DNA of 64,000 bases, from contig DIAY01000107.1 of the NCBI GenBank assembly GCA_002414905.1, positions 13,600 through 77,599 on the forward strand, read 5' to 3'. The position numbers and the translations under genes are program-made. Source of the DNA: Holophagales bacterium UBA5066. Lineage in GTDB: Bacteria; Acidobacteriota; Thermoanaerobaculia; UBA5066. The notes under the pieces are model-generated. The model was not told the DNA's origin, ran no database searches, and was given only the letters and a program-made list of their open reading frames with translations. This document shows, in pieces, positions 26,064 through 34,516 of this stretch (position 1 is its first letter; each line of letters opens with the position of its first letter).

Positions 26064-27251
26064 GTGGCATTTCAGGGCGTTGATTTCTTCCAGCTCGACG
26101 GGCTCCTCACCGACGAGGAGAGGGCCGTCCGCGACCTCGTCCGCGACTTCGTCGACCGCGAGGTCCTGCCGATCATCGAAGAGTGCGCCTACGAGGGGCG
26201 ATTCCCCCTCGAGCTCGTCCCGAAGATGGCCGCTTTGAACCTCTTCGGACCGACGATCTCCGAGTACGGGCTGCCGGGCATGTCGAACGTCGCCTACGGG
26301 CTCATCACGCAGGAGCTCGAGAGGGGCGATTCGGGGATCCGGTCGTTCGCGTCCGTCCAGTCGTCCCTCGTCATGTTCCCGATCTGGAAGTACGGATCGA
26401 AGGAGCAGAAGGACCGCTGGATCCCGCTGCTGGCCCGAGGCGAGGCCATCGGCTGCTTCGGCCTCACCGAGCCCGACTTCGGCTCGAACCCGGGAGGCAT
26501 GCGCACCGTCGCGAAGAAGGACGGGAACCACTGGGTCCTCAACGGCTCCAAGGCCTGGATCACGAACGGCTCGATCGCGGACGTGGCCGTCGTCTGGGCC
26601 AAGGTCGGCGGATACGAGGGCAGGATCCACGGCTTCCTCGTCGAGAAGGGAACACCCGGGTTCACGACGTCCGAGCACAGGATGAAGATGTCGCTGAGAG
26701 CCGCCGTCACCTCGCAGCTCGCCTTCGAGGACTGCCGGATCCCGCAGGAGAACGTCCTGCCGGGCGTCGACGGTCTCAAGGGACCCCTCTCCTGCCTGAC
26801 GCAGGCCCGCTACGGCATCTCCTGGGGCGGCATCGGCTCCGCCATGGCGACCTACTCCTGCGCCCTCGAATACGCCAAGAGCCGCAAGCAGTTCATGGAC
26901 CGTCCGATCGCCTCCCACCAGATGGTCCAGGAGAAGCTCGCCTTCATGATCACGGAGATCACGAAGGGGCAGCTTCTGGCCCTCCAGCTCGGCCGGCTGA
27001 AGGATGCCGGGACGATGAAGCCCGAGCACGTCTCCATGGCCAAGCGCAACAACGTCTGGGTCGCCCGGGAGTGCGCGAAGCTGGCGCGCGAGATCCTCGG
27101 CGCGAACGGGATCGTCGGCGAGTACCCCGTCTTCCGGCACCTCGCGAACATCGAATCGGTCTACACCTACGAGGGGACCCACGACATCCACACCCTCGTT
27201 CTGGGCCAGGCCGTGACCGGGATTCCCGCCTACAACCCGCCCGCCGAATAG
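26064..27251 (+). CDS. Acyl-CoA dehydrogenase, glutaryl-CoA dehydrogenase type
   Basis: FAD-dependent enzyme of 395 residues. The motif SVQSSLVM with its preceding Arg, FGLTEPDFGSNPGGM, and the C-terminal catalytic-Glu segment YEGTHDIHTLVLGQAVTG match glutaryl-CoA dehydrogenase more closely than ordinary straight-chain enzymes; that enzyme oxidises and decarboxylates glutaryl-CoA to crotonyl-CoA in lysine/tryptophan or aromatic breakdown. The start is GTG at 26064, with a strong AGGAGG site 6 nt before it. No electron-transfer flavoprotein or CoA-transferase gene is nearby, so the pathway is inferred. Confidence 0.88.
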   Translation: MAFQGVDFFQLDGLLTDEERAVRDLVRDFVDREVLPIIEECAYEGRFPLELVPKMAALNLFGPTISEYGLPGMSNVAYGLITQELERGDSGIRSFASVQSSLVMFPIWKYGSKEQKDRWIPLLARGEAIGCFGLTEPDFGSNPGGMRTVAKKDGNHWVLNGSKAWITNGSIADVAVVWAKVGGYEGRIHGFLVEKGTPGFTTSEHRMKMSLRAAVTSQLAFEDCRIPQENVLPGVDGLKGPLSCLTQARYGISWGGIGSAMATYSCALEYAKSRKQFMDRPIASHQMVQEKLAFMITEITKGQLLALQLGRLKDAGTMKPEHVSMAKRNNVWVARECAKLAREILGANGIVGEYPVFRHLANIESVYTYEGTHDIHTLVLGQAVTGIPAYNPPAE

Positions 27252-27325
27252 GGGGACGGATCCCCTTCCGGCCGCGCCCGGCGACGATCCGGTCCGGTAG
27301 ACCCCCCGGATCGCCGCTGTCCCTT

Positions 27326-27331
27326 TAGAAT
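27326..27331 (+). promoter_or_regulatory. -10 box of the DUF4388 gene
   Basis: TAGAAT ends 9 nt before the ATG at 27341, with no ribosome binding site. A leaderless start is likely. Confidence 0.45.
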
Positions 27332-27340
27332 GCCAACCGG

Positions 27341-28801
27341 ATGGCCATAACCGGGAACCTCCGGACGATGCAGTTGTCGGAGCTGCTCCAATGGCTCTCC
27401 ATGGGGCAGAAGACAGGTACGCTGGCCATTCGGGGCGGCTCGGGAGAGAAGCGGATCTACTTCCAGAACGGGCGGATCATCTCCTCCTCCTCGACGATCG
27501 AACGCGAGTATCTGGGTCACTTCCTCGTCTCCTACGGCTACATCACAGAGGAGGAGCTGACCAAGGCGATGGAGGTCCAGGAGGAGTCGAAGATCCTCCT
27601 GGGAAAGATCCTCGTCATGATCGGGGCGATCGCCGAAGAAGATCTCGTCGAGCTGATCCGCATCAAGGCCTGCGAGACGATCTTCGACATCTTCCTCTGG
27701 CCGGAGGGGGCGTTTCACTTCATCGACGGCGAGATCCCGCAGCGCCCGATGATCCCCATCGCCATCGACGTCACGGGGATCGTCATGGAGGGCCTGCGCC
27801 GGTTCGACGAGTGGCAGCGGCTCAAGGAGAGGATCGTCTCGATGAGAGACGTCCCGTCCGTGGTCGCGAAGGTCTCGGAGGATTCCCTCGCCGAGCCCCA
27901 GCGAATCATCCTTCGCGCGATGGACGGCGTCCGAAACCTCGCGGAGATCGCCGAGGCGACGCACAATCCCGATTTTCCCGTCGCCAAGCTCGTCTTCGAC
28001 CTGCTCGAAAGCGGGCACGTGTCGCTCGTGGCCGCCTCGAGCATCACTCCGCCACGTAGCGGTGAGCTCACGCCGGAAGACCCCTACGAGACCGTCTTCG
28101 AGGAGGCGGCGAACCCTCACTTCGAGGGGATACTCGATACCGCAGACGAGCTGAACATCCCACCGCCACCCGCGGACGGCCGCCCTCCGGCCCCGAAGGA
28201 CTTCACGCGATTCCTTCGCCGCGGCCCCGACAGCAGCGGACACGCTCTTCGCCCGCAGGGCCCGGTGACGACTTCGATGGCCGCGCCCGTCGCCGCTCCG
28301 CCCCCGGCGCCACCGCCCTCGACGAGCTTCCGGCCGGCCCCGCCCGTATCCGGGCCCGTCTCGCCACCGACGTCCGGCTCGTTCAGGACCACGGACCGGT
28401 CCGCGCCCTCGTTCCTCGAGGTGGGAGCTCCACCCTCATCCGTCCCCTGGCCCCCGGCCTCCGCCGTGTTCCGTGCGCCCCAGACCGCCGGAACGCCTCC
28501 CGTATCGGTCTCCCTCCGCCCGCAACAGGCGCAGACGCCCCCGCCTTCGCAGGGAGGCCTGCCCGCGCCTCCCACCACCTCCTTCTCGAGCGCGATCGCC
28601 TCGTCGTCCATCCCATCCCTGACGCGGCCGATGGAAGAGCTCATGTCCTGGTCGTTCACGCCGAACGAAGCGTTCATCCTGTCCCGGATCAACGGCCTGT
28701 GGGACGTCCGCTCGATCGCGAAGATCAGCCCCTTCCCGGAGGGAGAGGTCCGCAGGGTCTTCGAGAAGCTGCACGACGGCGGGCTCATCCGCTGGCGCTG
28801 A
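27341..28801 (+). CDS. DUF4388 domain protein with proline-rich linker
   Basis: Product of 486 residues. It opens GNLRTMQLSELLQWLSMGQKTGTLAI, the DUF4388 (PATAN-like) domain often attached to response-regulator or signalling proteins, here with an ISSSSTIEREYLGHFLVSYGYI stretch and further helical segments. Residues about 260-415 are a low-complexity Pro/Ser/Ala linker. The C-terminal 55 residues (FTPNEAFILSRINGLWDVRSI) look like a small winged-helix or DUF4388-associated module. The GGDEF gene follows at once. The role is probably in signalling or gliding/development-type control, but no partner is proven. Confidence 0.8.
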   Translation: MAITGNLRTMQLSELLQWLSMGQKTGTLAIRGGSGEKRIYFQNGRIISSSSTIEREYLGHFLVSYGYITEEELTKAMEVQEESKILLGKILVMIGAIAEEDLVELIRIKACETIFDIFLWPEGAFHFIDGEIPQRPMIPIAIDVTGIVMEGLRRFDEWQRLKERIVSMRDVPSVVAKVSEDSLAEPQRIILRAMDGVRNLAEIAEATHNPDFPVAKLVFDLLESGHVSLVAASSITPPRSGELTPEDPYETVFEEAANPHFEGILDTADELNIPPPPADGRPPAPKDFTRFLRRGPDSSGHALRPQGPVTTSMAAPVAAPPPAPPPSTSFRPAPPVSGPVSPPTSGSFRTTDRSAPSFLEVGAPPSSVPWPPASAVFRAPQTAGTPPVSVSLRPQQAQTPPPSQGGLPAPPTTSFSSAIASSSIPSLTRPMEELMSWSFTPNEAFILSRINGLWDVRSIAKISPFPEGEVRRVFEKLHDGGLIRWR

Positions 28802-28821
28802 CCGCAGGATCGAAGCTCCTG

Positions 28822-30021
28822 GTGAACCTGCCCTCGCTCCCGAACCTCCTGGCTCCCGCTCTGGTGGCTCTGGGTGCGCTCGTTGCGTTCCGGGTCTGGC
28901 ACCGCAGCGCGGAGCGGAAACGCCGTGAGCGGGAAGAGTGCGCCGCCGTGGAACGCGAGGCGCTCCTGCTCGAGGACGAGGTCCTGCGCACCCGGCTTCG
29001 CACGGCGAACGAAGCTCTCCACCGGATCCTCCGCGCCTCCACGCAGCTCAAGGCGCACCTCCCGCTCGAGGCCGTTCTCACCAACATCGTCCGGGCCGCC
29101 TCGACGAGCCTGGGCTATCGCCTCGTCCTCCTTTCCCTGCAGGACCGGGCCGAAGGCGTCCTCGCTCCACGCGCGCACGTGGGGCTCTCGGAGCAGTGGC
29201 CCCAGCTCGAGCCGCTTCGAATCCCGTCCGAGAGCATGGCAGGCCCGCCCGCGGCCGAAAGTCACTCGTCCCCGTTCGCCGCGCTCCTCCCGCGATCGCC
29301 CCTCGAGCAGGTCGTGTCCGTCGCGCTCGTCGCCGGCGAGCAGCTCGTCGGAATCCTCGACCTGGCGGGCCCCGAGCGGGGCGAAGGCGTCGGCGAGGAG
29401 GACCGCGTCGTGCTGGAGCTCTTCGCCAGCCAGGCGGTCAACGCGATCCGGCTCGCCAGGGCCCACGAGACGACGCGCCTCGGCTCGCTCCGCGACGCGC
29501 TCACCGGAGTCGCGAATCACGGGCACTTCCAGGAGACTCTCTACCGCGAGGTGACGCGCCACGCCCGGAGCGGGGAGAAGCTCGTTCTCCTGATGGTCGA
29601 CCTCGACGACTTCAAGACGGTCAACGATCGGCACGGGCACCCCACCGGCGACGCCGTCCTGAAAGCCGTGGTGACCCGGATCCTGGCGTCGGTGAGGGAG
29701 ATGGACACGGTGGCCCGATACGGTGGCGAGGAGTTCTCGGTCATCCTTCCGCAAACCGACGCCACCAACGGGCACGGAGTCGCGGAGAGGATCCGGGAGG
29801 CTGTCGCGGCGTCGCCCCTGCCGGCCGGGCTCTCCGGGCCGCTTCGCCTCACCGTTTCGATCGGGCTCGCCGTCTACCCCGACGATGCGGCGTCGAAGGG
29901 ATCCCTCGTCGAGTGCGCCGACAAGGCCCTCTACGCCGCGAAGAGGACCGGCAAGAACCGCGTCGTGCGGTTCGCGAAGGTCCCGACGACCGCTGAGGCT
30001 CTGCTCACGGAACGGACCTGA
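28822..30021 (+). CDS. GAF-GGDEF diguanylate cyclase
   Basis: Makes cyclic di-GMP. The 399-residue product has one N-terminal membrane helix (LLAPALVALGALVAFRVW), a coiled region, a GAF-like sensor domain (about 75-215) and a GGDEF domain with the intact active site RYGGEEF, the substrate-binding segment DLDDFKTVNDRHGHPTGD and the closing YAAKRTGKNRVV. No RxxD inhibition site is obvious before GGEEF. GTG at 28822 is the chosen start; CTG at 28798, overlapping the previous stop as CTGA, is a rival. Its 3' end overlaps the convergent glycosylase gene by 17 nt. Confidence 0.88.
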   Translation: MNLPSLPNLLAPALVALGALVAFRVWHRSAERKRREREECAAVEREALLLEDEVLRTRLRTANEALHRILRASTQLKAHLPLEAVLTNIVRAASTSLGYRLVLLSLQDRAEGVLAPRAHVGLSEQWPQLEPLRIPSESMAGPPAAESHSSPFAALLPRSPLEQVVSVALVAGEQLVGILDLAGPERGEGVGEEDRVVLELFASQAVNAIRLARAHETTRLGSLRDALTGVANHGHFQETLYREVTRHARSGEKLVLLMVDLDDFKTVNDRHGHPTGDAVLKAVVTRILASVREMDTVARYGGEEFSVILPQTDATNGHGVAERIREAVAASPLPAGLSGPLRLTVSIGLAVYPDDAASKGSLVECADKALYAAKRTGKNRVVRFAKVPTTAEALLTERT

Positions 30022-30628
30022 GCGCGGACCGGCGCGTCACCGCCGGACAGCCGGCCACGGCATAACGCAGAAGCCAGGCCGCCGCTTCTCCCGCATAGTC
30101 GATCCCGACGCGCGGACCCGACAGGACCTGCCGCGGTCCTTCGGGAAGGGGCGGGAGGAGCTCGAGCTCGGGACCAGCGAACGACGCGCCGGACAGCTCC
30201 CTGCCGACCGAGAGCGTCCGGCAGAGCCGCCCCGGCCCGGAGGCTGACAGAAGATCGCTCCGGGAGATCTCCCGTCCTTCCCACCACGCCACCGGCACGG
30301 CCGCGCGCAGGAGGACCGCCTCCGGCACGCCCTCGGCACCGGTGACGACGTTGAGGCAGTCGTGGATCCCGTAGACCCGATAGACGTAAGCGTGCCCCGG
30401 CGGGCCCCACATCGGCTCGACGCGCCGCGTCCTGCGGCCTCCCCACGAGTGGGCTGCACGATCGGCGGTGCCGAGGTAGGCCTCGGTCTCGACGATCACC
30501 ACCGTCCGCTCCGGCAAGCCCGGCAGGCGACGGACGAGCCGGCAACCCAGGAGAGCGCAGGCGACGTCCTCCGTCCGCCTCTCCCAGAAGGCCCTCGGCA
30601 GCCTTGCGGCTTGTCGGCCTGACACCAC
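30005..30628 (-). CDS. 3-methyladenine DNA glycosylase (Mpg/AAG family)
   Basis: Removes alkylated purines from DNA. The 207-residue product has RLPRAFWERRTEDVACALLG, the active-site region ETEAYLGTADRAAHSWGGRRTRR (reported family catalytic Glu in ETEAY), the intercalating-Tyr region HAYVYRVYGIHDCLNVVTG and GPGRLCRTL. The start is uncertain: GTG at 30628 (or 30625) follows GAGAAT by 6 nt; ATG at 30652 would overlap the start codon of the divergent epimerase. The family call itself is secure. Confidence 0.9.
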   Translation of the reverse strand: MVSGRQAARLPRAFWERRTEDVACALLGCRLVRRLPGLPERTVVIVETEAYLGTADRAAHSWGGRRTRRVEPMWGPPGHAYVYRVYGIHDCLNVVTGAEGVPEAVLLRAAVPVAWWEGREISRSDLLSASGPGRLCRTLSVGRELSGASFAGPELELLPPLPEGPRQVLSGPRVGIDYAGEAAAWLLRYAVAGCPAVTRRSALRSVP

Positions 30629-30640
30629 CCCGCTATTCTC
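30611..30640. promoter_or_regulatory. Divergent promoter between the glycosylase and epimerase genes
   Basis: Plus strand: TTGTCG (30611-30616), 17 nt, TATTCT (30634-30639), 11 nt before the epimerase ATG. Minus strand: GAGAAT (30640-30635) overlaps the same bases and ends 6 nt before the glycosylase GTG at 30628. One AT-rich core seems to serve both directions. Confidence 0.5.
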
Positions 30641-30650
30641 GCGATCGATC

Positions 30651-31622
30651 ATGACACTCCACGTCCCGCAGCCCTCCGCCGGCTGCTCGGTCCTCGTCAC
30701 CGGGGGAGCCGGGTTCATCGGCTCGCACGTCGCCGACGCACTGCTGGCACAGGGACACCGCGTCGTCATCCTCGACGACCTCTCGACCGGCGACCGGCGT
30801 CGCGTCCCTGCGGAAGCGCGCTTCGTGAAGGCGGACCTGCGGGAGCCGGGGCTCGACGCGCTGCTACTCGAAGAGAAGGTCGACACGGTCTTCCACCTCG
30901 CTGCCCAGGTCGATGTCAGGAAGTCCGTCGAGAATCCCGTCTTCGACGCGGAGGTGAACGTCCTCGGGACGATTCGCGTCGCGCAAGCAGCCGGCCTCGC
31001 GGGTGTGGTCCAGGTCGTCTTCTCCTCCAGCAGCGGCGCGATCTACGGGGATCCCGAGGACATCGTCGCCACCGAGGACCACCCCCTGAACCCCTGCTCC
31101 CCCTACGGCGTCGCCAAGCTCGCGGGGGAGAAGTACCTCACGGCGCTCGCCCCGGACGCGGGCTACCTCCTGACGATCCTTCGCTACGCCAACGTTTACG
31201 GTCCCCGGCAGGACGGGCGCGGCGAGGCCGGCGTCATCGGCGTCTGGATGAACCGTCTCCTCTCCGGACAGGACGCCGTCGTGAACGGCGACGGTCGTCA
31301 GACGCGCGATTTCGTTCACGTCGCCGATGCCGTGGCGGCGAACCAGGCGGCATTCCTCCACCGCGTCGGCGGGACCTTCAACGTCGGGACGGGCGTCGAG
31401 ACGAGTATCTCGGACCTCTACGGTCTCGTCGCCGGCGCCTGTGGCGTCGTTGCCCCGCCGCGCTTCGGCCCCCCGAAGCCCTGCGAACAACGCCGGAGCG
31501 TCCTCGACCCGTCGCGGGCGCGTGCGGCGCTCGGCCTGCGTGAGCTCGTCCCTCTCGCCGAAGGGATGCGTGCCACGTCGAAGTGGTTCCGGCTCCACCG
31601 CGCCGAGCAGGGCCTGGGCTGA
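30651..31622 (+). CDS. NAD-dependent sugar epimerase (UDP-glucose 4-epimerase type)
   Basis: Extended SDR enzyme of 323 residues. It has the NAD-binding GGAGFIGSHVADALL, the DLST loop, FHLAAQVDVRKSVENP and the catalytic SSSGAIYG...SPYGVAK(YxxxK) arrangement; ILRYANVYGPRQ follows. It most resembles GalE or related UDP-sugar 4-epimerases of LPS/exopolysaccharide synthesis; the exact sugar cannot be read. The ATG at 30651 has no ribosome binding site and follows a -35/-10 pair closely. Confidence 0.9.
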   Translation: MTLHVPQPSAGCSVLVTGGAGFIGSHVADALLAQGHRVVILDDLSTGDRRRVPAEARFVKADLREPGLDALLLEEKVDTVFHLAAQVDVRKSVENPVFDAEVNVLGTIRVAQAAGLAGVVQVVFSSSSGAIYGDPEDIVATEDHPLNPCSPYGVAKLAGEKYLTALAPDAGYLLTILRYANVYGPRQDGRGEAGVIGVWMNRLLSGQDAVVNGDGRQTRDFVHVADAVAANQAAFLHRVGGTFNVGTGVETSISDLYGLVAGACGVVAPPRFGPPKPCEQRRSVLDPSRARAALGLRELVPLAEGMRATSKWFRLHRAEQGLG

Positions 31623-31631
31623 GGCTGCTCG

Positions 31632-32891
31632 TCAGGAAGAGCCAGGGAGCGAGAGCATCGGCCTGGGGACACGGGGCAGGGAGGCATCTCGCGGCCGCCC
31701 GGTCCGCCGGATCACGACGACCGTCCGGTCGTCCTCGGCCGGCCGGCCCGCGCTGAAGTCGCTCACCGCCGACATGACCTTCTCCACCGTCTCCTTCGCG
31801 GACCTCTTCCTGTAGTCGAGGAGGATGCGCCGGACGCGGTCGAGGCCGAATTCGCGGCCTTTCTTGTCGTGCGCCTCGACGATGCCGTCGGTGTACATGA
31901 AGAAGACGTCGCCCGGCTCCATCTTCACCGCCCGCCGCGTGTACGGGGCGTTCGGGGACGGGCCGAGGACCATGCCTGTCGACTCCATCTCCGTGAAGCT
32001 CTTTGTCCTCGCGTGCAGGTGGAGAGGTCCCGGGTGGCCCGCGTTGGTGTAGATGATCTCGCCGTTCGCCTCGAACTCGCCGTAGAAAAGCGACACGAAC
32101 TTCGTGGAGAGGCGGCTCTTGTTCAGGATGCGGTTCAGCCGCTCGGCCACGCGGGCGATCTTCAGGTCGCCGCCGATTCCCATCCTCAGGCCCACATAGA
32201 CGTCGCGCACGAGGAGCGCCGCGAGGAGCCCGTGCCCCGAAGCATCCGCGATGGCCGCCCCGAAGCCGTCGGGATTGAGCATTATGAAGTCGTAGAAGTC
32301 CCCTCCGACGGCGTCGGCGGGGATCGTCATCGCGTGGACCTCGTAGTCGCCGACCTCGGGAAAAGTGCGCGGGAGGATCGACTGCTGGATGCGGCGGGCT
32401 TCCTCGAGCAGGCTTTCGAGCTGATCACTCTTCATCTTCGAATCGAGGACCGTACGGATGATCCCGAGCGACACGAGGAGGTCGTCGGCCGCAACGCGCG
32501 GGTGGACGTCGAAGGAGAGGATATAGGCGCCGTCGCCGAACGAAACCGCTGCGAACCGCGAGACCCCGAGGCGGGCCTCGAGCTCACGATCGACCGAAGG
32601 GTCCTTCAGGTCGGCAAGGACGACCCCTTCTTCGAGTGCCCGGCGTATCGGGCCGTACGACCTGGGAACGGAGAGGCCCTCGGGAACTTTCCGGGAACGG
32701 CCGAACCCGCGCTTCAGCACGTAGTCGTCGTCTTCCAGCTGGTAGAGGCGGCCGCCGATGATCCCGAGCTCGGAGCGGAAGTTCCCGACGACGGCTTCGC
32801 CGACGGCGGCGACCGTGGAGACGACGTCGTCGCCCCCCTCGATGGCGGACAGGGTCTTCTCGACGTTTTTGAGGAGAGATCGATAGTCCAT
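31632..32891 (-). CDS. PP2C-type (SpoIIE/RsbU) serine phosphatase with N-terminal sensor
   Basis: Product of 419 residues. An N-terminal GAF-like region (about 1-185) leads through a helical linker (LESLLEEARRIQQSILPRTFP, the usual RsbU junction) to a SpoIIE-type PPM domain with metal-binding Asp residues in VGGDFYDF, DASGHGLLAALL and MYTDGIVEA, and the final EDDRTVVVI. Such enzymes usually dephosphorylate an anti-sigma-factor antagonist; no STAS or HATPase partner is in this window. TATAGT lies 13 nt before the ATG. It is convergent with the epimerase. Confidence 0.9.
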   Translation of the reverse strand: MDYRSLLKNVEKTLSAIEGGDDVVSTVAAVGEAVVGNFRSELGIIGGRLYQLEDDDYVLKRGFGRSRKVPEGLSVPRSYGPIRRALEEGVVLADLKDPSVDRELEARLGVSRFAAVSFGDGAYILSFDVHPRVAADDLLVSLGIIRTVLDSKMKSDQLESLLEEARRIQQSILPRTFPEVGDYEVHAMTIPADAVGGDFYDFIMLNPDGFGAAIADASGHGLLAALLVRDVYVGLRMGIGGDLKIARVAERLNRILNKSRLSTKFVSLFYGEFEANGEIIYTNAGHPGPLHLHARTKSFTEMESTGMVLGPSPNAPYTRRAVKMEPGDVFFMYTDGIVEAHDKKGREFGLDRVRRILLDYRKRSAKETVEKVMSAVSDFSAGRPAEDDRTVVVIRRTGRPRDASLPRVPRPMLSLPGSS

Positions 32892-32904
32892 AGGCGAGCA
32901 AATG

Positions 32905-32910
32905 ACTATA
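32905..32910 (-). promoter_or_regulatory. -10 box of the PP2C phosphatase gene
   Basis: TATAGT on the minus strand, 13 nt before the ATG, implying a leader of only about 7 nt. Confidence 0.4.
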
Positions 32911-32944
32911 CGCTTCGAGCGGATCGAGGCGCTTGCTCGAGGGC

Positions 32945-34477
32945 TCAGCCCCAGCGGGCCAGCTCGGTGAGGATCCGATCCTGCCAGGCGTGGCCTCGCC
33001 CCTCCGAGCACCCGCCGTTGACCAGAATGACGAATGCGTAACGCTGGCCGCTCCGGGCTTCCACATACCCGGCGAGCGTCACGACGCCTGCGATCGCCCC
33101 GGTCTTGGCGAAGACCTTCCCTCGCGTGTCCGGGCCGAGCATGCGGTGCCGGAGCGAACCCGCCATGTCACCCGTCACGGCGAGAGTCGGCTCGAACGTC
33201 TGGAAATGCCGCCAGCGCGTCGCGAGCGCCTGAAGAAAATCGAGGTAGGCCGAGGCGCTCGAGCGATTCTCGCGCGAGCGGCCCGAGCCATCGGCAAGCC
33301 GGTAGCGGGACGGGTCGAGACCCAGGGACCCGAGGAATTCGCGGATCTCGCTCCGGCCGGCTTCCCAGGTGCCGGACCCGCGCCTCTCCGCACCGAGCGT
33401 CTTCAGGATCTGCTCGGCGTAGAAGGATTGCGACCTCTTGTTGCAGACGGCCAGAATGGGGAGGAGCGCGGTCTCGTGCACGTGGAGCACCGGGAGAGGC
33501 GTCCGTACGGAGGGCTCCTTGGTCCGGACTTCGGGAGGCCCACCCACCTCGATCCCCTCCTGCTGGAGGACCTTCGTGAAGGCCGAGGCCAGGTAGAGGG
33601 GCGGGTCCACCACGGTGATGTCTCCCGACCAGGTCTTCCGTGAGCCGACGGCTCCCGATGCGACGACACGCGGGCTGCCCGCACGTCGCGATACGCCGAC
33701 ATTCGTGCCCCGTCCCCGGTGGGTCGTGACCTGCCCGACGACCGACATCAGGAATGGCTGGGCCGGGTAGAAGCCGAGACTGGCCCTCCCGCCCGGACGA
33801 AGCGCCCCCGTCACCCTCACCAGAACAACGTTGTCGTTGTAGGACAGGGCCGACACCGGCGCTTGCCACCAGTGCTGCTCCTGAGCGACCGGCCAGTCGG
33901 GGTGCGTTCTCTCGTCGTCGAAAAAGGAATTGTCCAGGAGGAGGCCATCCCGGATCGACCGGATGCCTCGCGCCGCGAGGGCCGCGGACCAGGGACGAAA
34001 AACAGCCCAGGGATCGTTGTCGTAGAGGCGTCCGGAGATTGCGGGATCGCCCCCGCCACGGATCACGAGACGACCCGCCAGGGTCCCGTCCGGAAGGAGG
34101 TCTCCGTCCTGGAGCAGGGACGTGCGGAACCGATAGCCGGGTCCGAGCCGGTCGAGAGCGGCCGCGCTGGTGAAGAGTTTCGTCGTCGAGGCGAGAATCA
34201 GCTCCGCGTCCGCGTTGGAGGAGAACAGCAGGGGCTGTCCGACGGGTGCGATCGCGACGGCGATCTGGGACCGGTCGCGAACCGGCCCACGGCGGACGAT
34301 GGCGGCGAGCCGTTCGGCCAGGGTCATCTCCCGCGCCGGTCGGGAGACCGTCGGTCTCCGTGGCGCGGCAGGTCCCTTCTTCGAAGCCGCCACGGCCGGG
34401 GTGCAAACGACGGCCAGCGCCACGACCGTGGCCGCGACGACCCAGACTCGATACCGCTTCCGCCGTTCCGTATTCAC
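32945..34477 (-). CDS. dacB: D-alanyl-D-alanine carboxypeptidase/endopeptidase (PBP4 type)
   Basis: Peptidase S13 that trims or cuts peptidoglycan cross-links in the periplasm. The 510-residue product has a signal peptide (VWVVAATVVALAVVCTPAVA), the active site STTK at 97-100, the SxN motif SYN in ALSYNDN, and the KTG triad in FAKTGA. The long insert domain between SxxK and SxN is as in PBP4. The start is GTG at 34477: TACAAT ends 8 nt before it. It is divergent from the nuclease-helicase gene. Confidence 0.92.
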   Translation of the reverse strand: MNTERRKRYRVWVVAATVVALAVVCTPAVAASKKGPAAPRRPTVSRPAREMTLAERLAAIVRRGPVRDRSQIAVAIAPVGQPLLFSSNADAELILASTTKLFTSAAALDRLGPGYRFRTSLLQDGDLLPDGTLAGRLVIRGGGDPAISGRLYDNDPWAVFRPWSAALAARGIRSIRDGLLLDNSFFDDERTHPDWPVAQEQHWWQAPVSALSYNDNVVLVRVTGALRPGGRASLGFYPAQPFLMSVVGQVTTHRGRGTNVGVSRRAGSPRVVASGAVGSRKTWSGDITVVDPPLYLASAFTKVLQQEGIEVGGPPEVRTKEPSVRTPLPVLHVHETALLPILAVCNKRSQSFYAEQILKTLGAERRGSGTWEAGRSEIREFLGSLGLDPSRYRLADGSGRSRENRSSASAYLDFLQALATRWRHFQTFEPTLAVTGDMAGSLRHRMLGPDTRGKVFAKTGAIAGVVTLAGYVEARSGQRYAFVILVNGGCSEGRGHAWQDRILTELARWG

Positions 34478-34485
34478 CGGGCACG

Positions 34486-34511
34486 ATTGTAGGTGACGCC
34501 GTCCGTAGAAT
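34486..34511. promoter_or_regulatory. Paired -10 boxes of dacB and the nuclease-helicase gene
   Basis: Minus strand: TACAAT (34491-34486), 8 nt before the dacB GTG. Plus strand: TAGAAT (34506-34511), 5 nt before the helicase GTG at 34517. The divergent genes are 39 nt apart and both look leaderless. Confidence 0.5.
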
Positions 34512-34516
34512 GCAGC

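Noticed and set aside
25701..27191. A 496-residue minus-strand frame over the acyl-CoA dehydrogenase
   Set aside because: Only its last 84 codons lie in free DNA and look like a gene; the rest is antisense to acyl-CoA dehydrogenase.
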